Below are positions 35,793 through 44,953 of a stretch of DNA of 64,000 bases, piece by piece. The notes below the pieces were generated by a model, which made no database searches, was not told the origin of the DNA, and worked only from the letters and a program-made list of their open reading frames with translations. Origin of the DNA: Burkholderia sp. WP9 (GTDB lineage: Bacteria > Pseudomonadota > Gammaproteobacteria > Burkholderiales > Burkholderiaceae); NCBI RefSeq assembly GCF_900104795.1, contig NZ_FNTG01000001.1, forward strand, positions 62,001-126,000, read 5' to 3'. Each line of letters begins with the position of its first letter. Within the stretch, counting starts at the first letter, position 1. Position numbers and translations under genes: made by a program.

Positions 35793-36801
35793 AATATCCC
35801 AGAAATCGGTCGCAAGCGACCAGGTCTCGATGATCGAGATCGACGACAGTGCGGCCGGACAGCGCATCGACAACTTCCTGTTACGCGTCTGTAAAGGCGT
35901 GCCGAAAAGCCATATTTACCGCATCCTGCGCAGCGGCGAGGTCCGCGTCAATAAGGGCCGGATAGACGCGCAGTACCGGCTCGAACTAGGCGATCTGGTG
36001 CGTGTGCCACCCATTCGCGTCGCCCAACTGAGCGAAACCGCCGCCCAGGCGCCGGTACCCGCCGCGCATTTCAAGATCATTTTCGAAGACGAGCATCTGC
36101 TCGTCATCGACAAACCGGCCGGCGTGGCCGTGCACGGTGGCAGCGGGGTAGCGTTCGGCGTGATCGAGCAGATGCGCGAGGCGCGTCCGCAGGCGAAATT
36201 CCTCGAATTGGTACATCGGCTGGATCGCGAGACTTCCGGCATCCTGATGCTCGCCAAGAAGCGCTCGGCGCTCGTCAATCTGCACGAGCAGATTCGCGAG
36301 AACAAGATGGATAAGCGCTACTATGCTTGCGTTCACGGTGACTGGGCGAGCGATTGGGGCCGCCGCCGCGCGGTCAAGGAGCCGCTGCACAAGTATTTGA
36401 CCGCGGACGGCGAGCGCCGCGTGCGCGTGCAGCCCGACGGCCTCGCGTCGCACACGGTTTTCAACCTGATCGACCGCTGGCCGGAGTACGCGCTGCTCGA
36501 GGCGGAACTGAAGACCGGGCGTACGCATCAGATCCGTGTCCACTTGCAGCATCTGGAACTGCCGATCGTCGGCGACGCCAAATATGGCGACTTCGCGCTG
36601 AATAAGGCATTGGCGCGCGCCAATGCGAAGCCGGGCCTGAAGCGCATGTTCCTGCACGCCTACCGGTTAAAGCTCACGCACCCGGCAACCGGCGCGCCGC
36701 TGCAGTTCGAGGCGCCGTTGCCGGCCGAATGCCGCAGCTTCATCGCGCAGCTCAACGAATTACGAAATGGGTCAAACCCGGAGACGACACCGCATGGCTA
36801 G
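35776..36801 (+). CDS. rluC: 23S rRNA pseudouridine synthase RluC
   Basis: A 341-residue RluA-family pseudouridine synthase. An S4 domain lies at about residues 25-80 (QRIDNFLLRVCKGVPKSHIYRIL). The catalytic motif HRLDRETSGILMLAKK contains the nucleophilic Asp150. KTGRTHQIRVHLQHL follows. RluC modifies uridines 955, 2504 and 2580 of E. coli 23S rRNA; the exact targets here are inferred. The ATG chosen matches the family; the frame runs about 150 codons upstream without recognisable sequence. It overlaps the HAD gene by eight bases. Confidence 0.96.
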   Translation: MKELGKISQKSVASDQVSMIEIDDSAAGQRIDNFLLRVCKGVPKSHIYRILRSGEVRVNKGRIDAQYRLELGDLVRVPPIRVAQLSETAAQAPVPAAHFKIIFEDEHLLVIDKPAGVAVHGGSGVAFGVIEQMREARPQAKFLELVHRLDRETSGILMLAKKRSALVNLHEQIRENKMDKRYYACVHGDWASDWGRRRAVKEPLHKYLTADGERRVRVQPDGLASHTVFNLIDRWPEYALLEAELKTGRTHQIRVHLQHLELPIVGDAKYGDFALNKALARANAKPGLKRMFLHAYRLKLTHPATGAPLQFEAPLPAECRSFIAQLNELRNGSNPETTPHG

Positions 36802-37453
36802 AGAGCAATTTGATCTGATCGTCTTCGACTGGGACGGGACGCTGATGGATTCGACCGCCCACATCACGCGCAGCATCCAGTCGGCTTGCCGCGATCTCGG
36901 CTTGCCGGTTCCCGCCGACGAGGCGGCGAGCTACGTCATCGGCCTCGGTTTGCGTGATGCGCTACAAATTGCCGCGCCCACGCTGGACCCATCGGACTAT
37001 CCGCGGCTGGCCGAGCGTTATCGCTTCCACTATCTGGTAAAGGATCAGACCACCGAGCTATTCGCCGGTGTGCGCGAAATGCTGCAGGAATTGCGCGACC
37101 TGGGCTATCTATTGGCCGTGGCCACGGGCAAAAGCCGCGTCGGGCTGAATCGCGCGCTTGACCAGTCGCGCCTCACGAGCCTGTTCGACGGCACCCGCTG
37201 CGCCGACGAGACTTTCTCGAAGCCGCACCCGGCCATGCTGCACGAATTGACGCGTGAACTAGGGCAGGACAACGCCCGCACGGTAATGGTCGGCGATACG
37301 ACGCACGATCTGCAAATGGCGATCAACGCGGGTGTCGCGGGCATCGGTGTCACATATGGGGCGCATCCTGCCGGCTCGTTGAGTGCGTTATCGCCGAAGT
37401 TCGTGGCGTCGAGCGTCAGTGTGCTGTCGGGCTGGCTGCGAGAAAACGCATGA
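36794..37453 (+). CDS. HAD-superfamily phosphatase (phosphoglycolate phosphatase-like)
   Basis: A 219-residue HAD hydrolase. Motif I is FDWDGTLMDS with the nucleophile Asp near residue 11, motif II is VATGKS, and motif III/IV is FSKPHP followed by VMVGDTTHDLQMAINAG. The cap domain of about 60 residues sits after motif I, as in Gph/YqaB-type enzymes. The substrate is not determined. It begins inside the end of rluC and ends at the start of the Rieske gene (ATGA overlap), so the genes are translationally coupled. Confidence 0.93.
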   Translation: MAREQFDLIVFDWDGTLMDSTAHITRSIQSACRDLGLPVPADEAASYVIGLGLRDALQIAAPTLDPSDYPRLAERYRFHYLVKDQTTELFAGVREMLQELRDLGYLLAVATGKSRVGLNRALDQSRLTSLFDGTRCADETFSKPHPAMLHELTRELGQDNARTVMVGDTTHDLQMAINAGVAGIGVTYGAHPAGSLSALSPKFVASSVSVLSGWLRENA

Positions 37454-37851
37454 GCGAGCAGACACCGGACGCGGCGCAGGCGGTTCGCATTTGCGCGTCG
37501 GCGGAATTGGTCGACGGCGGCGCGGGCGTGCGCCGCGGGGCGAAGCTCGGCGGAGGCGACGTCGTCGTATTTTTTGTTCGCTATGATGGCCGCGCTTACG
37601 GCTACCTGAACCGCTGCGCCCATGTGCCGATGGAGCTGGACTGGGCCGAGGGCCAGTTCTTCGAATCGTCCGGTTTATACTTGATGTGCGCTACACACGG
37701 TGCGATTTACGCGCCGGACACAGGCAAATGCGTCGGTGGTCCGTGCCGCGGCGGCAGATTGCGGCCCGTTCAGGTGGACGAACGCGATACGCCGGAAGGC
37801 CGCGCGGTTTTCTGGCTGCCTGACGGCGAACTGCGTCCGGACACCCCCTGA
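37450..37851 (+). CDS. Rieske [2Fe-2S] domain protein
   Basis: A 133-residue stand-alone Rieske protein. The cluster ligands are Cys56-x-His58 in CAHVPM and Cys80-x2-His83 in CATHG. A Gly/Pro-like loop GPCRGGRL follows. It is a cytoplasmic electron carrier of ferredoxin type; the partner is unknown. Its start overlaps the end of the HAD gene by four bases and sppA follows 33 bases later. The rluC-HAD-Rieske-sppA order is recognised from Burkholderiales genomes. Confidence 0.9.
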   Translation: MSEQTPDAAQAVRICASAELVDGGAGVRRGAKLGGGDVVVFFVRYDGRAYGYLNRCAHVPMELDWAEGQFFESSGLYLMCATHGAIYAPDTGKCVGGPCRGGRLRPVQVDERDTPEGRAVFWLPDGELRPDTP

Positions 37852-37884
37852 TTTTTCTCTTCTTCGACCTTTCCACTGCACCGC

Positions 37885-38889
37885 ATGTCCGACAATTTGA
37901 CTCCCGAGCCGAAGGAACCGTCCCTGACAGGCCGCCCCCGCACGCCTGCCGATGAGCCCGGTTGGGAACGCGCGGCGCTCGAGCGCATTGCTCTTGCCGC
38001 GATCAATGAGCAGCGCGCGGCGCGGCGCTGGAAAATCTTTTTCCGCTTCGTCTTCCTCGTCGTCCTTCTGCTGGCAATATGGGCCGCCATCGACTTGTCC
38101 GGTGACAAGGTAGCTGCCACTGGCCGTCATACGGCTTTGATATCGCTTGACGGCGAGATCTCCGCTGATACGAACGCGAACGCGGAAGATATCAATACCG
38201 CGCTGCAAAGTGCGTTCGACGATGCGGGCACCGCCGGCGTGATCCTGCGCTGTAATAGTCCGGGTGGTAGTCCGGTGCAGGCGGGCATTATCTACAGCGA
38301 AATTCGTCGTTTGCGCGTCAAATATCCGTCAATTCCGCTCTACGTCGTCGTGGGCGATATGTGCGCGTCAGGCGGCTATTATGCGGCCGCGGCGGCCGAC
38401 AAGATTTACGTGGACAAGGCGAGCATCGTCGGATCGATCGGCGTGCTGATGGACAGCTTCGGCTTTACCGGCCTGATGGACAAGCTGGGAATTCAGCGGC
38501 GTTTGCACACATCGGGTGAGAACAAGGGCTTTTTCGATCCGTTCTCGCCAGAAACGCCGAAGATGGACGAACACGCGCAAGACATGCTCGATCAGATTCA
38601 CGCGCAATTTATCGACGCCGTTCGCCAGGGGCGCGGCAAGCGCCTTCATGAAACGCCGGATATGTTCTCAGGGCTTTTCTGGACCGGTCAAAAGAGCGTT
38701 GAGCTCGGTCTCGCCGATGGTTTCGGCGACGCGGATTACGTAGCGCGCGACCTCTTCAAGGCGCCGGATATTGTCGACTACACAGTGAAAGAGAGCATTA
38801 CGGACCGCGTTGCGCGTAAATTCGGCGCGGCTGTGGGGAGCGGTGCGGTTCACGCCATGGCGCTCGGCGGGAAGCTGAATCTGCGTTGA
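37885..38889 (+). CDS. sppA: Signal peptide peptidase SppA-like serine protease (S49, short form)
   Basis: A 334-residue short SppA with a cytoplasmic N-terminus and one membrane segment at about 50-70. The S49 protease domain has RCNSPGGSPVQAG (about 122-134), the catalytic Ser162 in MCASGGYY and a likely Lys214 in the SGENKG segment. It degrades cleaved signal peptides in the membrane. The protein is half the size of E. coli SppA, which has two domains. Last gene of its operon; a bidirectional terminator follows. Confidence 0.94.
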   Translation: MSDNLTPEPKEPSLTGRPRTPADEPGWERAALERIALAAINEQRAARRWKIFFRFVFLVVLLLAIWAAIDLSGDKVAATGRHTALISLDGEISADTNANAEDINTALQSAFDDAGTAGVILRCNSPGGSPVQAGIIYSEIRRLRVKYPSIPLYVVVGDMCASGGYYAAAAADKIYVDKASIVGSIGVLMDSFGFTGLMDKLGIQRRLHTSGENKGFFDPFSPETPKMDEHAQDMLDQIHAQFIDAVRQGRGKRLHETPDMFSGLFWTGQKSVELGLADGFGDADYVARDLFKAPDIVDYTVKESITDRVARKFGAAVGSGAVHAMALGGKLNLR

Positions 38890-38917
38890 TGTGCTGATTT
38901 GTTGACGTGCTGATGTG

Positions 38918-38966
38918 AAAAGCCCCGCGCGATCGATGTTTTGACGATCGCGCGGGGCTTTTTTAT
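38918..38966. terminator. Bidirectional intrinsic terminator between sppA and the methyltransferase gene
   Basis: aaaagccccgcgcgatcg pairs with cgatcgcgcggggctttt around a short loop, an 18-bp stem with A-run and T-run on both sides. It serves the convergent genes. Confidence 0.88.
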
Positions 38967-38987
38967 ACCTATCCCGGTTAGCCCGGA

Positions 38988-39707
38988 TCAGACGGCCAGG
39001 ATCAGAAAAATGGCGGGCCGCCTGTGCAGATCGATTGCAGGCTGTTTCTTCCAGTCGGCTACGGTGCGGCTGGCAATGGTTTCGGTTTCCAGCGTCAGAT
39101 CGACCGCCACGCAGACGAGCGTGGAAGGCGCACACGTCGCCAGTAACGTATCCAGCAGCGCGCGGTTCCGGTAGGGCGTCTCAATAAAGATCTGCGTCTG
39201 CTTGCCTTTGCGTGATTGCTGTTCGAGGTCTCGCAGGCGCTTGGCTCGCTCCGTGGCATCGACCGGCAGGTAGCCGTGAAACGCAAAGCTCTGGCCGTTG
39301 AGCCCGGAAGCCATTAAGGCTAACAGAATCGAACTGGGGCCAACGAACGGCACCACTTTCACTCCCCGTTCATGCGCGCGGCGCACCAGCAGGGCGCCGG
39401 GGTCGGCGACCGCCGGACAGCCCGCTTCGGAGACGAGACCGGCGTCGGTGCCGGCGAGAAGCGGCGCGAGTAGCTTATCGATCTCCCCGGCCGGCGTGTT
39501 GACGTTCAGTTCGCGGATCTCGATTTCCTGGATCGGCCGTTCCGTGCCGACTTTCTTCAGGAACGCGCGCGTGGTTTTCGCGTTTTCGCCGATGTAATAG
39601 TGAAGCGAAGCCGCGCGGGCGCGTACCGGCGCCGGCAGAACGGCGTCCAGCGCCTCGGCGTCGCCTTCGCCGAGCGTGTTCGGAATCAGATAGAGCGTGC
39701 CGGTCAT
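38988..39707 (-). CDS. SAM-dependent tetrapyrrole-methylase-fold methyltransferase (RsmI-like)
   Basis: A 239-residue protein of the tetrapyrrole methylase fold. It starts MTGTLYLIPNTLGE and has the SAM-binding elements GLVSEAGCPAVADPG and PFVGPSSILLALMASGLNG, then FHGYLP. This resembles RsmI, which methylates C1402 of 16S rRNA, but the motif order and length suggest a paralogue rather than the canonical enzyme. The ATG is embedded in the stop of the upstream maf gene (ATGA), giving a two-gene operon. Confidence 0.88.
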   Translation of the reverse strand: MTGTLYLIPNTLGEGDAEALDAVLPAPVRARAASLHYYIGENAKTTRAFLKKVGTERPIQEIEIRELNVNTPAGEIDKLLAPLLAGTDAGLVSEAGCPAVADPGALLVRRAHERGVKVVPFVGPSSILLALMASGLNGQSFAFHGYLPVDATERAKRLRDLEQQSRKGKQTQIFIETPYRNRALLDTLLATCAPSTLVCVAVDLTLETETIASRTVADWKKQPAIDLHRRPAIFLILAV

Positions 39708-40321
39708 TGCGCCCCCAGAAGCGGAAAGCCCACTGCGAGCAGCATGCGCGACAGTGCGATCAACGGCAGGCCGACGAGCGCGGTGGGGTCGTCGGAATGG
39801 ATGGCTTCGAGCAACGCGATGCCGAGTCCTTCGGATTTGGCGCTGCCTGCAACGTCGTACGGCGTTTCGGCCAGCAGATAGGCTTCCAGCGTGGTGTCCG
39901 GCAGATCGCGGAATTGCACGCGGGTAATTACGTCGGCGGCTTGCACTGTCCCCGAGCGAGTGTCGAATAGACACAATGCGCTATGGAATTGCACTTCGCG
40001 GCCGCGCATTGCCTGCAATTGCGCCAGCGCATTGGCGTGGGTGCCCGGTTTGCCGATTTGCAGACCGTCATAGGTCGCAACCTGATCGGAGCCGATTACG
40101 AGCGCGGCCTCGCTGGCGCCGAGTCCACCGGCAACCGCGCGAGCTTTGGCTTGCGCGAGGCGCAGAGCGGTCACTTCGGGCGTCTCGCCGGCGAGCGGCG
40201 TCTCGTCGATCGCGGGTACGACGACATCGAACGGCACACGCAGGCGTTCGAGCAGCTCGCGGCGATAAGGCGAACTCGACGCCAGGATCAGGCGTGGCGG
40301 GCGATTGAGGGAATCTGGCAT
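39704..40321 (-). CDS. Maf-family nucleotide pyrophosphatase
   Basis: A 205-residue Maf protein. Motifs are ILASSSPYRRELLERL near the N-terminus, DETPLAGETPEVTALRLAQAKA, IGSDQVATYDG and AYDVAGSAKSEG-like APYD near residue 150. Maf proteins hydrolyse modified or canonical nucleoside triphosphates, and this one resembles the YceF type (m7GTP), an assignment I could not confirm. The internal ATG is used rather than a TTG six bases upstream. Confidence 0.93.
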   Translation of the reverse strand: MPDSLNRPPRLILASSSPYRRELLERLRVPFDVVVPAIDETPLAGETPEVTALRLAQAKARAVAGGLGASEAALVIGSDQVATYDGLQIGKPGTHANALAQLQAMRGREVQFHSALCLFDTRSGTVQAADVITRVQFRDLPDTTLEAYLLAETPYDVAGSAKSEGLGIALLEAIHSDDPTALVGLPLIALSRMLLAVGFPLLGAQ

Positions 40322-40392
40322 GGGCAATCAACGGCTAGAGAGGCAGAACGTACGGGGTCGCGGAAAGCTTGCGCGTGTACGGGCTTAAGTGT

Positions 40393-40421
40393 TTGACTCG
40401 AAAAGACAAAACGGATATGAT
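40393..40421 (+). promoter_or_regulatory. Sigma-70 promoter of yceD-rpmF
   Basis: TTGACT (40393-40398) and TATGAT (40416-40421) are exactly 17 bases apart. The expected start near 40428 gives a leader of about 180 bases before yceD. No stronger alternative is seen nearby. Confidence 0.7.
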
Positions 40422-40537
40422 TTTGGGCTTTTCATCGGTATGCTTGCGCTAGGCGGGCCTCGGTGTGTGTCAGGCGTGCAAGCGGACTTGCAAGCGTGGC
40501 GTACAACTCGTGGGTCTTTCAGGTTGTCTCGCAAACC

Positions 40538-40577
40538 GGTTGTACCCCGCGGTTATACCCCGCGGTTTATACCCCGG
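40538..40577 (+). repeat. Three tandem 13-14-base repeats in the yceD leader
   Basis: Units ggttgtaccccgc, ggttataccccgc and ggtttataccccgg follow each other directly, the first two differing at one base. They lie between the promoter and the yceD start codon, 28 bases before it, so they could bind protein or form RNA structure. Confidence 0.75.
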
Positions 40578-40605
40578 CGAAACCCTTGCCGAAGCAGGAG
40601 CGCAC

Positions 40606-41241
40606 ATGACTCAACATCCTGGCAACCCTGCAGGTCTGTCCGACCCGCATAATCTCGATCTGTTCGAATTTGCGCGGAGCGCGCGTCAGGCCGCGGGTGT
40701 CGTGCGCGTCTCGCAACTGCCGCGCATGTTAAACGAAGTCCCGGCAGAAGCGCCAGACCGCGATACGGCGTTCACCTGGCAAGCCGAAGGGGCGACGCAG
40801 CCGGAATTGCAGGACGACGGCACCGAGGGTCCCCAGCCTTATTTGAGGATGGCGATTCACGGCGCCGCATGGCTCGAATGTCAGCGGTGCATGACACCGT
40901 ACTTGCAGGCATTCAACGTCGATGCAACTTACCGGATCGTCAACACTGAGGCGGAAGCCGAAGAGTTTCCGCTCGACGAGGATGAAGTCGAAGTGATCGT
41001 GGGCTCGAACCATTTCGATCTCATCGACTTGATCGAAGAAGAGTTGCTGCTTTCCTTGCCGCTCGTGCCCAAGCATGAGGTCTGTCCCGAAGTGCACGAG
41101 AGTCTCGTCTCTGGTGTGGCCGGTACTGAAGGCGAGGGCGACGAGGGCGCACTGGATGAGGGCGGTGAGCCCGAGCGGCCGAATCCGTTTGCGGCGCTCC
41201 AGAGTCTCAAACGCGGTGAGCCGGGCGACAAGAAGCACTGA
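40606..41241 (+). CDS. yceD: YceD (DUF177) family protein
   Basis: A 211-residue acidic protein. The DUF177 core has the CxxC-type motif ECQRCMTPY near residue 87, followed by an acidic stretch EEFPLDEDEVEVI and a DLIDLIEEELLLSLPLVPKH segment. The C-terminus is acidic and Gly-rich. The family is linked with 23S rRNA accumulation and is placed before rpmF in most bacteria; here the order is the same. AGGAG is five bases before the ATG. Confidence 0.93.
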   Translation: MTQHPGNPAGLSDPHNLDLFEFARSARQAAGVVRVSQLPRMLNEVPAEAPDRDTAFTWQAEGATQPELQDDGTEGPQPYLRMAIHGAAWLECQRCMTPYLQAFNVDATYRIVNTEAEAEEFPLDEDEVEVIVGSNHFDLIDLIEEELLLSLPLVPKHEVCPEVHESLVSGVAGTEGEGDEGALDEGGEPERPNPFAALQSLKRGEPGDKKH

Positions 41242-41342
41242 ACAGTTGCATTGGAGCGCGACGCGGGCGCATTGGCCACTCGGCCAGTGGCGGACACCGA
41301 GTCGGGCTGTGTTAGAATCCGGAAAATTTTTAGGAGTTAGTC

Positions 41343-41522
41343 ATGGCAGTTCAGCAAAACAAGAAGTCGCCGTCGAAGCGCGGCATGCACCGTTCGCACG
41401 ATTTCCTGACGGCAGCGCCGCTGGCCGTGGAACCGAGCACGGGCGAAGTGCATCTGCGTCACCACGTTAGCCCGAACGGCTACTATCGTGGCAAGAAAGT
41501 TGTCAAGACGAAGAACGATTAA
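41343..41522 (+). CDS. rpmF: 50S ribosomal protein L32
   Basis: A 59-residue basic protein starting [20 protein letters not shown], the classic L32 N-terminus, with [14 protein letters not shown]. It has no zinc-binding Cys pairs, as in the Cys-free form of this protein. AGGAG precedes the ATG. It is the last gene before a terminator, which separates it from plsX. Confidence 0.97.
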
Positions 41523-41605
41523 TCGTTTCGCCGCCTGTTTCTCTGCGTGTCGCCCCTTGGCGTTTCGCGTGGCGATGGGCTCGCTTGACATTTTCCCGGC
41601 TCGGC

Positions 41606-41635
41606 AAAAAAGCGGCATTCAATTGCCGCTTTTTT
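41606..41635 (+). terminator. Intrinsic terminator between rpmF and plsX
   Basis: AAAAAAGCGGCA, a six-base loop, and TGCCGCTTTTTT form a 12-bp stem ending in a T-run. Its position means plsX needs read-through or its own promoter. Confidence 0.88.
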
Positions 41636-41706
41636 GTGTCGATCGCAGCTGGCAATTTAGCGCCTACCGCGGTCCCATGCAGGGCGCCTGAAATTCGTCG
41701 CACTCC

Positions 41707-42813
41707 ATGACAGTAAAGCTCACGATAGATTGCATGGGAGGCGACCACGGCCCGTCCGTGACCGTTCCCGCTGCCGTCAACTTCGTTCGTTCGCATCCCG
41801 ATGCGCAGTTGCTGCTCGTCGGCATTGAAAGTGCGATTCGTGCGCAGCTGAAGAAGTTGAAGGCTCAGGACCTGCCGGCGCTGACCGTCGTACCCGCTTC
41901 CGAGATCGTCGCCATGGACGATCCGGTCGAAGTCGCGCTGCGCAAGAAAAAAGATTCCTCCATGCGCGTGGCGCTGAACCGCGTCAAGGAAGGCGAGGCG
42001 CAAGCCTGCATTTCCGCCGGCAACACCGGCGCGCTGATGGCGGTCTCGCGCTATGTGCTGAAAACGCTGTCGGGCATCGAACGCCCGGCTATCGCGTCGG
42101 CACTGCCCAATCCCAATGGCTACACGATGATGCTCGACCTGGGCGCCAACGTCGACTGTGAACCTCAGCATCTGCTGCAGTTCGCGGAGATGGGGCACGC
42201 GCTCGTGTCGGCGCTCGAGGGTAAGGAGCGGCCCACCATCGGTCTGCTCAATATCGGCGAAGAAGTCATCAAGGGCAACGACACCATCAAACGTGCCGGC
42301 GAATTGCTGCGCGCGAGTACACTTAACTTTCACGGTAACGTTGAAGGCAACGATATCTTCAAAGGCACGGTCGACGTCATCGTCTGCGACGGTTTCGTCG
42401 GCAATGTCGCGCTGAAGACGTCGGAGGGCCTCGCGCAGATGCTGTCCAACATCATCAAGGAAGAGTTTGGCCGTTCGTGGCTGACCAAGGTGATGGCGGT
42501 GCTCGCATTGCCGGTATTGATGCGCTTCAAGAAACGCGTCGATCATCGGCAATACAATGGTGCCGCGTTGCTCGGCCTGCGCGGGCTGGTGATAAAAAGC
42601 CACGGTTCGGCGGATGCCTACGCGTTTGAGTGGGCTATCAAACGCGGGTATGATGCCGTCAAAAACGGCGTGCTGGAACGCCTTGCGCGTGCGATGGAAG
42701 AGAACGCGGGTTCTCTCGAGCAGGCAGCGCGCGACGCGAGCGGTGCGGGTCACGCAAGCCCGATCGCAGGCCAGCCAGCCGAGCCCTACGCTGCGCAATC
42801 CTCGAAGGCATAA
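41707..42813 (+). CDS. plsX: Phosphate acyltransferase PlsX
   Basis: A 368-residue enzyme that makes acyl-phosphate from acyl-ACP for phospholipid synthesis. Hallmarks are the N-terminal [16 protein letters not shown], the [13 protein letters not shown] segment and [17 protein letters not shown], with HGSADAYAF near the end. The C-terminal 40 residues are an Ala/Gln-rich extension. The stop shares a base with the fabH ATG (TAATG). It opens the fatty acid synthesis cluster. Confidence 0.97.
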   Translation: MTVKLTIDCMGGDHGPSVTVPAAVNFVRSHPDAQLLLVGIESAIRAQLKKLKAQDLPALTVVPASEIVAMDDPVEVALRKKKDSSMRVALNRVKEGEAQACISAGNTGALMAVSRYVLKTLSGIERPAIASALPNPNGYTMMLDLGANVDCEPQHLLQFAEMGHALVSALEGKERPTIGLLNIGEEVIKGNDTIKRAGELLRASTLNFHGNVEGNDIFKGTVDVIVCDGFVGNVALKTSEGLAQMLSNIIKEEFGRSWLTKVMAVLALPVLMRFKKRVDHRQYNGAALLGLRGLVIKSHGSADAYAFEWAIKRGYDAVKNGVLERLARAMEENAGSLEQAARDASGAGHASPIAGQPAEPYAAQSSKA

Positions 42814-43802
42814 TGGCTCAATCGACAATTTATTCCCGCGTGCTGGGCACCGGCAGCTACCTGCCGCCCAACCGCGTCTCCAATCAGGATCTGGCCGAAC
42901 GTCTCGCCAAGCAGGGCGTCGAGACGAGCGACGAGTGGATCGTCGCCCGCACGGGCATCCATGCTCGCCACTTCGCGGAACCTGATGTCACGACCAGCGA
43001 TCTGGCGTTCATCGCTTCGCAACGCGCGATCGAAGCGGCAGATATCGACCCGCAGTCCATCGATCTGATCATCGTCGCCACGTCCACGCCGGACTTCGTG
43101 TTTCCGAGCACGGCGTGCCTGTTGCAGAACAAGCTCGGCATCAAGAACCACGGCGCGGCCTTCGACGTGCAGGCCGTCTGTTCCGGTTTTGCCTATGCGG
43201 TGGCGACGGCGGACAGCTTCATTCGCAGCGGTCAGCATCGTACGGCGCTCGTGATCGGCGCGGAAACTTTCTCGCGCATTCTCGACTTCAAAGACCGCAC
43301 CACCTGCGTGCTGTTCGGCGACGGCGCGGGCGCGGTGATCCTGCAGGCATCCGAAGAACCGGGCGTGCTCGCGAGCGCGCTGCACGCGGACGGCAGCCAT
43401 TCGAACATTCTCTGCACGCCGGGCAACGTGAACGGCGGTGTGGTAGCCGGCAGCGCGTTTCTGCATATGGACGGACAGGCCGTGTTCAAGCTTGCCGTCA
43501 ATGTGCTCGAAAAGGTCGCGGTCGAAGCGCTCGAGAAGGCCGATCTGTCGGCTGAGCAGGTCGACTGGCTGATCCCGCATCAGGCGAATATCCGCATCAT
43601 GCAAAGCACCTGCCGCAAGCTCGGCTTGCCGCAGGAACGCATGGTCGTCACCGTGGGCGAGCACGGCAATACGTCGGCTGCGTCCATTCCGCTCGCATTC
43701 GACGTCGCCGTGCGCGACGGCCGCATCAAGCGCGGCCAGAACGTGCTGATCGAAGGCGTCGGCGGCGGCTTCACGTGGGGCGCGTCGGTTATCCGCTACT
43801 GA
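42813..43802 (+). CDS. fabH: Beta-ketoacyl-ACP synthase III FabH
   Basis: A 329-residue condensing enzyme that starts type II fatty acid synthesis from acetyl-CoA and malonyl-ACP. The catalytic Cys123 lies in [13 protein letters not shown], the catalytic His in [10 protein letters not shown] and the Asn in [10 protein letters not shown]. Length and spacing fit the family well. Translationally coupled to plsX by overlapping codons. Confidence 0.97.
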   Translation: MAQSTIYSRVLGTGSYLPPNRVSNQDLAERLAKQGVETSDEWIVARTGIHARHFAEPDVTTSDLAFIASQRAIEAADIDPQSIDLIIVATSTPDFVFPSTACLLQNKLGIKNHGAAFDVQAVCSGFAYAVATADSFIRSGQHRTALVIGAETFSRILDFKDRTTCVLFGDGAGAVILQASEEPGVLASALHADGSHSNILCTPGNVNGGVVAGSAFLHMDGQAVFKLAVNVLEKVAVEALEKADLSAEQVDWLIPHQANIRIMQSTCRKLGLPQERMVVTVGEHGNTSAASIPLAFDVAVRDGRIKRGQNVLIEGVGGGFTWGASVIRY

Positions 43803-43912
43803 TAGCGGCGACGTATGGCGAGCGCGCTTCACGGCGCTCGGCTTCGCTTGAGCGCGCTCGCCGTCAACCGGGCGCGCCACCCACATCTGACAACATCGAT
43901 TTTGGGGACGAT

Positions 43913-44848
43913 ATGAAATTTGCGTTCGTTTTTCCTGGGCAAGGATCGCAGTCGGTCGGCATGCTCAACGCGTTCGCCGATCACGCGGTCGTGCGTGAGA
44001 CGGTTCAGGAAGCCTCCGACGCGCTCAATCAGGACCTCGGCAAGCTGATCGCCGAAGGCCCCGCCGAAGATCTGAACCTCACCACCAACACCCAGCCTGT
44101 CATGCTGACCGCCTCCTACGCCATGTATCGCGCGTGGTTGCAGGCTGGCGGCCCGAAGCCGGCGATCGTCGCAGGCCACAGCCTGGGTGAATACACCGCG
44201 CTGGTCGCGGCGGGTGCGCTCGCGTTTCGCGATGCCGTGCCGCTCGTGCGTTTTCGCGCGCAAGCGATGCAAACGGCGGTGCCGGTCGGTGAAGGCGGTA
44301 TGGCCGCGATCCTCGGCCTCGACGACGACACGGTGCGCGCGGTGTGCGCTGAGGCGTCGGTTGCGGGCGTCGTCGAAGCGGTCAATTTCAATGCGCCGGC
44401 GCAGGTCGTGATCGCGGGCCACAAGGCCGCGGTCGAAAAGGCCTGCGAAGTCGCGAAGGCTAAGGGCGCCAAGCGCGCGTTGCCGCTGCCGGTCTCGGCG
44501 CCGTTTCACTCGTCGCTGCTCAAGCCCGCGTCGGATCAATTGCGCGAGTATCTCGCGAGTGTCGACGTGCAGGTGCCTGCCATTCCGGTCATCAACAACG
44601 TGGACGTTGCCGTGGTCAACGAACCGGCCGGGATCAAGGACGCGTTGGTGCGCCAGGCTGCCGGTGCGGTGCGCTGGGTGGAAAGCGTTCAGGCCATGTC
44701 CGCTCAGGGCGTCACGCACGTGATCGAATGCGGTCCGGGCAAGGTCCTTGCGGGTTTGACCAAGCGTATCGACGGCAATCTGGTCGGCGCTTCGATCTTC
44801 GATCCGGCTTCGCTCGAAGAGACGCTCAAACTCGTGACGGCTGGCTGA
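43913..44848 (+). CDS. fabD: Malonyl-CoA:ACP transacylase FabD
   Basis: A 311-residue acyltransferase that loads malonate onto acyl carrier protein. The N-terminus FVFPGQGSQSVGML, the nucleophile Ser90 in GHSLGEY and the active-site His in SAPFHSSLLKP are present. GGGGA is five bases before the ATG, so the upstream open frame is not used. Its 110-base spacer from fabH contains no gene. Confidence 0.97.
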   Translation: MKFAFVFPGQGSQSVGMLNAFADHAVVRETVQEASDALNQDLGKLIAEGPAEDLNLTTNTQPVMLTASYAMYRAWLQAGGPKPAIVAGHSLGEYTALVAAGALAFRDAVPLVRFRAQAMQTAVPVGEGGMAAILGLDDDTVRAVCAEASVAGVVEAVNFNAPAQVVIAGHKAAVEKACEVAKAKGAKRALPLPVSAPFHSSLLKPASDQLREYLASVDVQVPAIPVINNVDVAVVNEPAGIKDALVRQAAGAVRWVESVQAMSAQGVTHVIECGPGKVLAGLTKRIDGNLVGASIFDPASLEETLKLVTAG

Positions 44849-44953
44849 GCACTGCGCCGCGCGTGCCTTGCGCTGACAGCACGCGCTGCGCGAGAGCGTC
44901 AGATCATCGCATCAAGAATCAATCAGCCCTCCGAAGGGCATCCGGACTGACAG

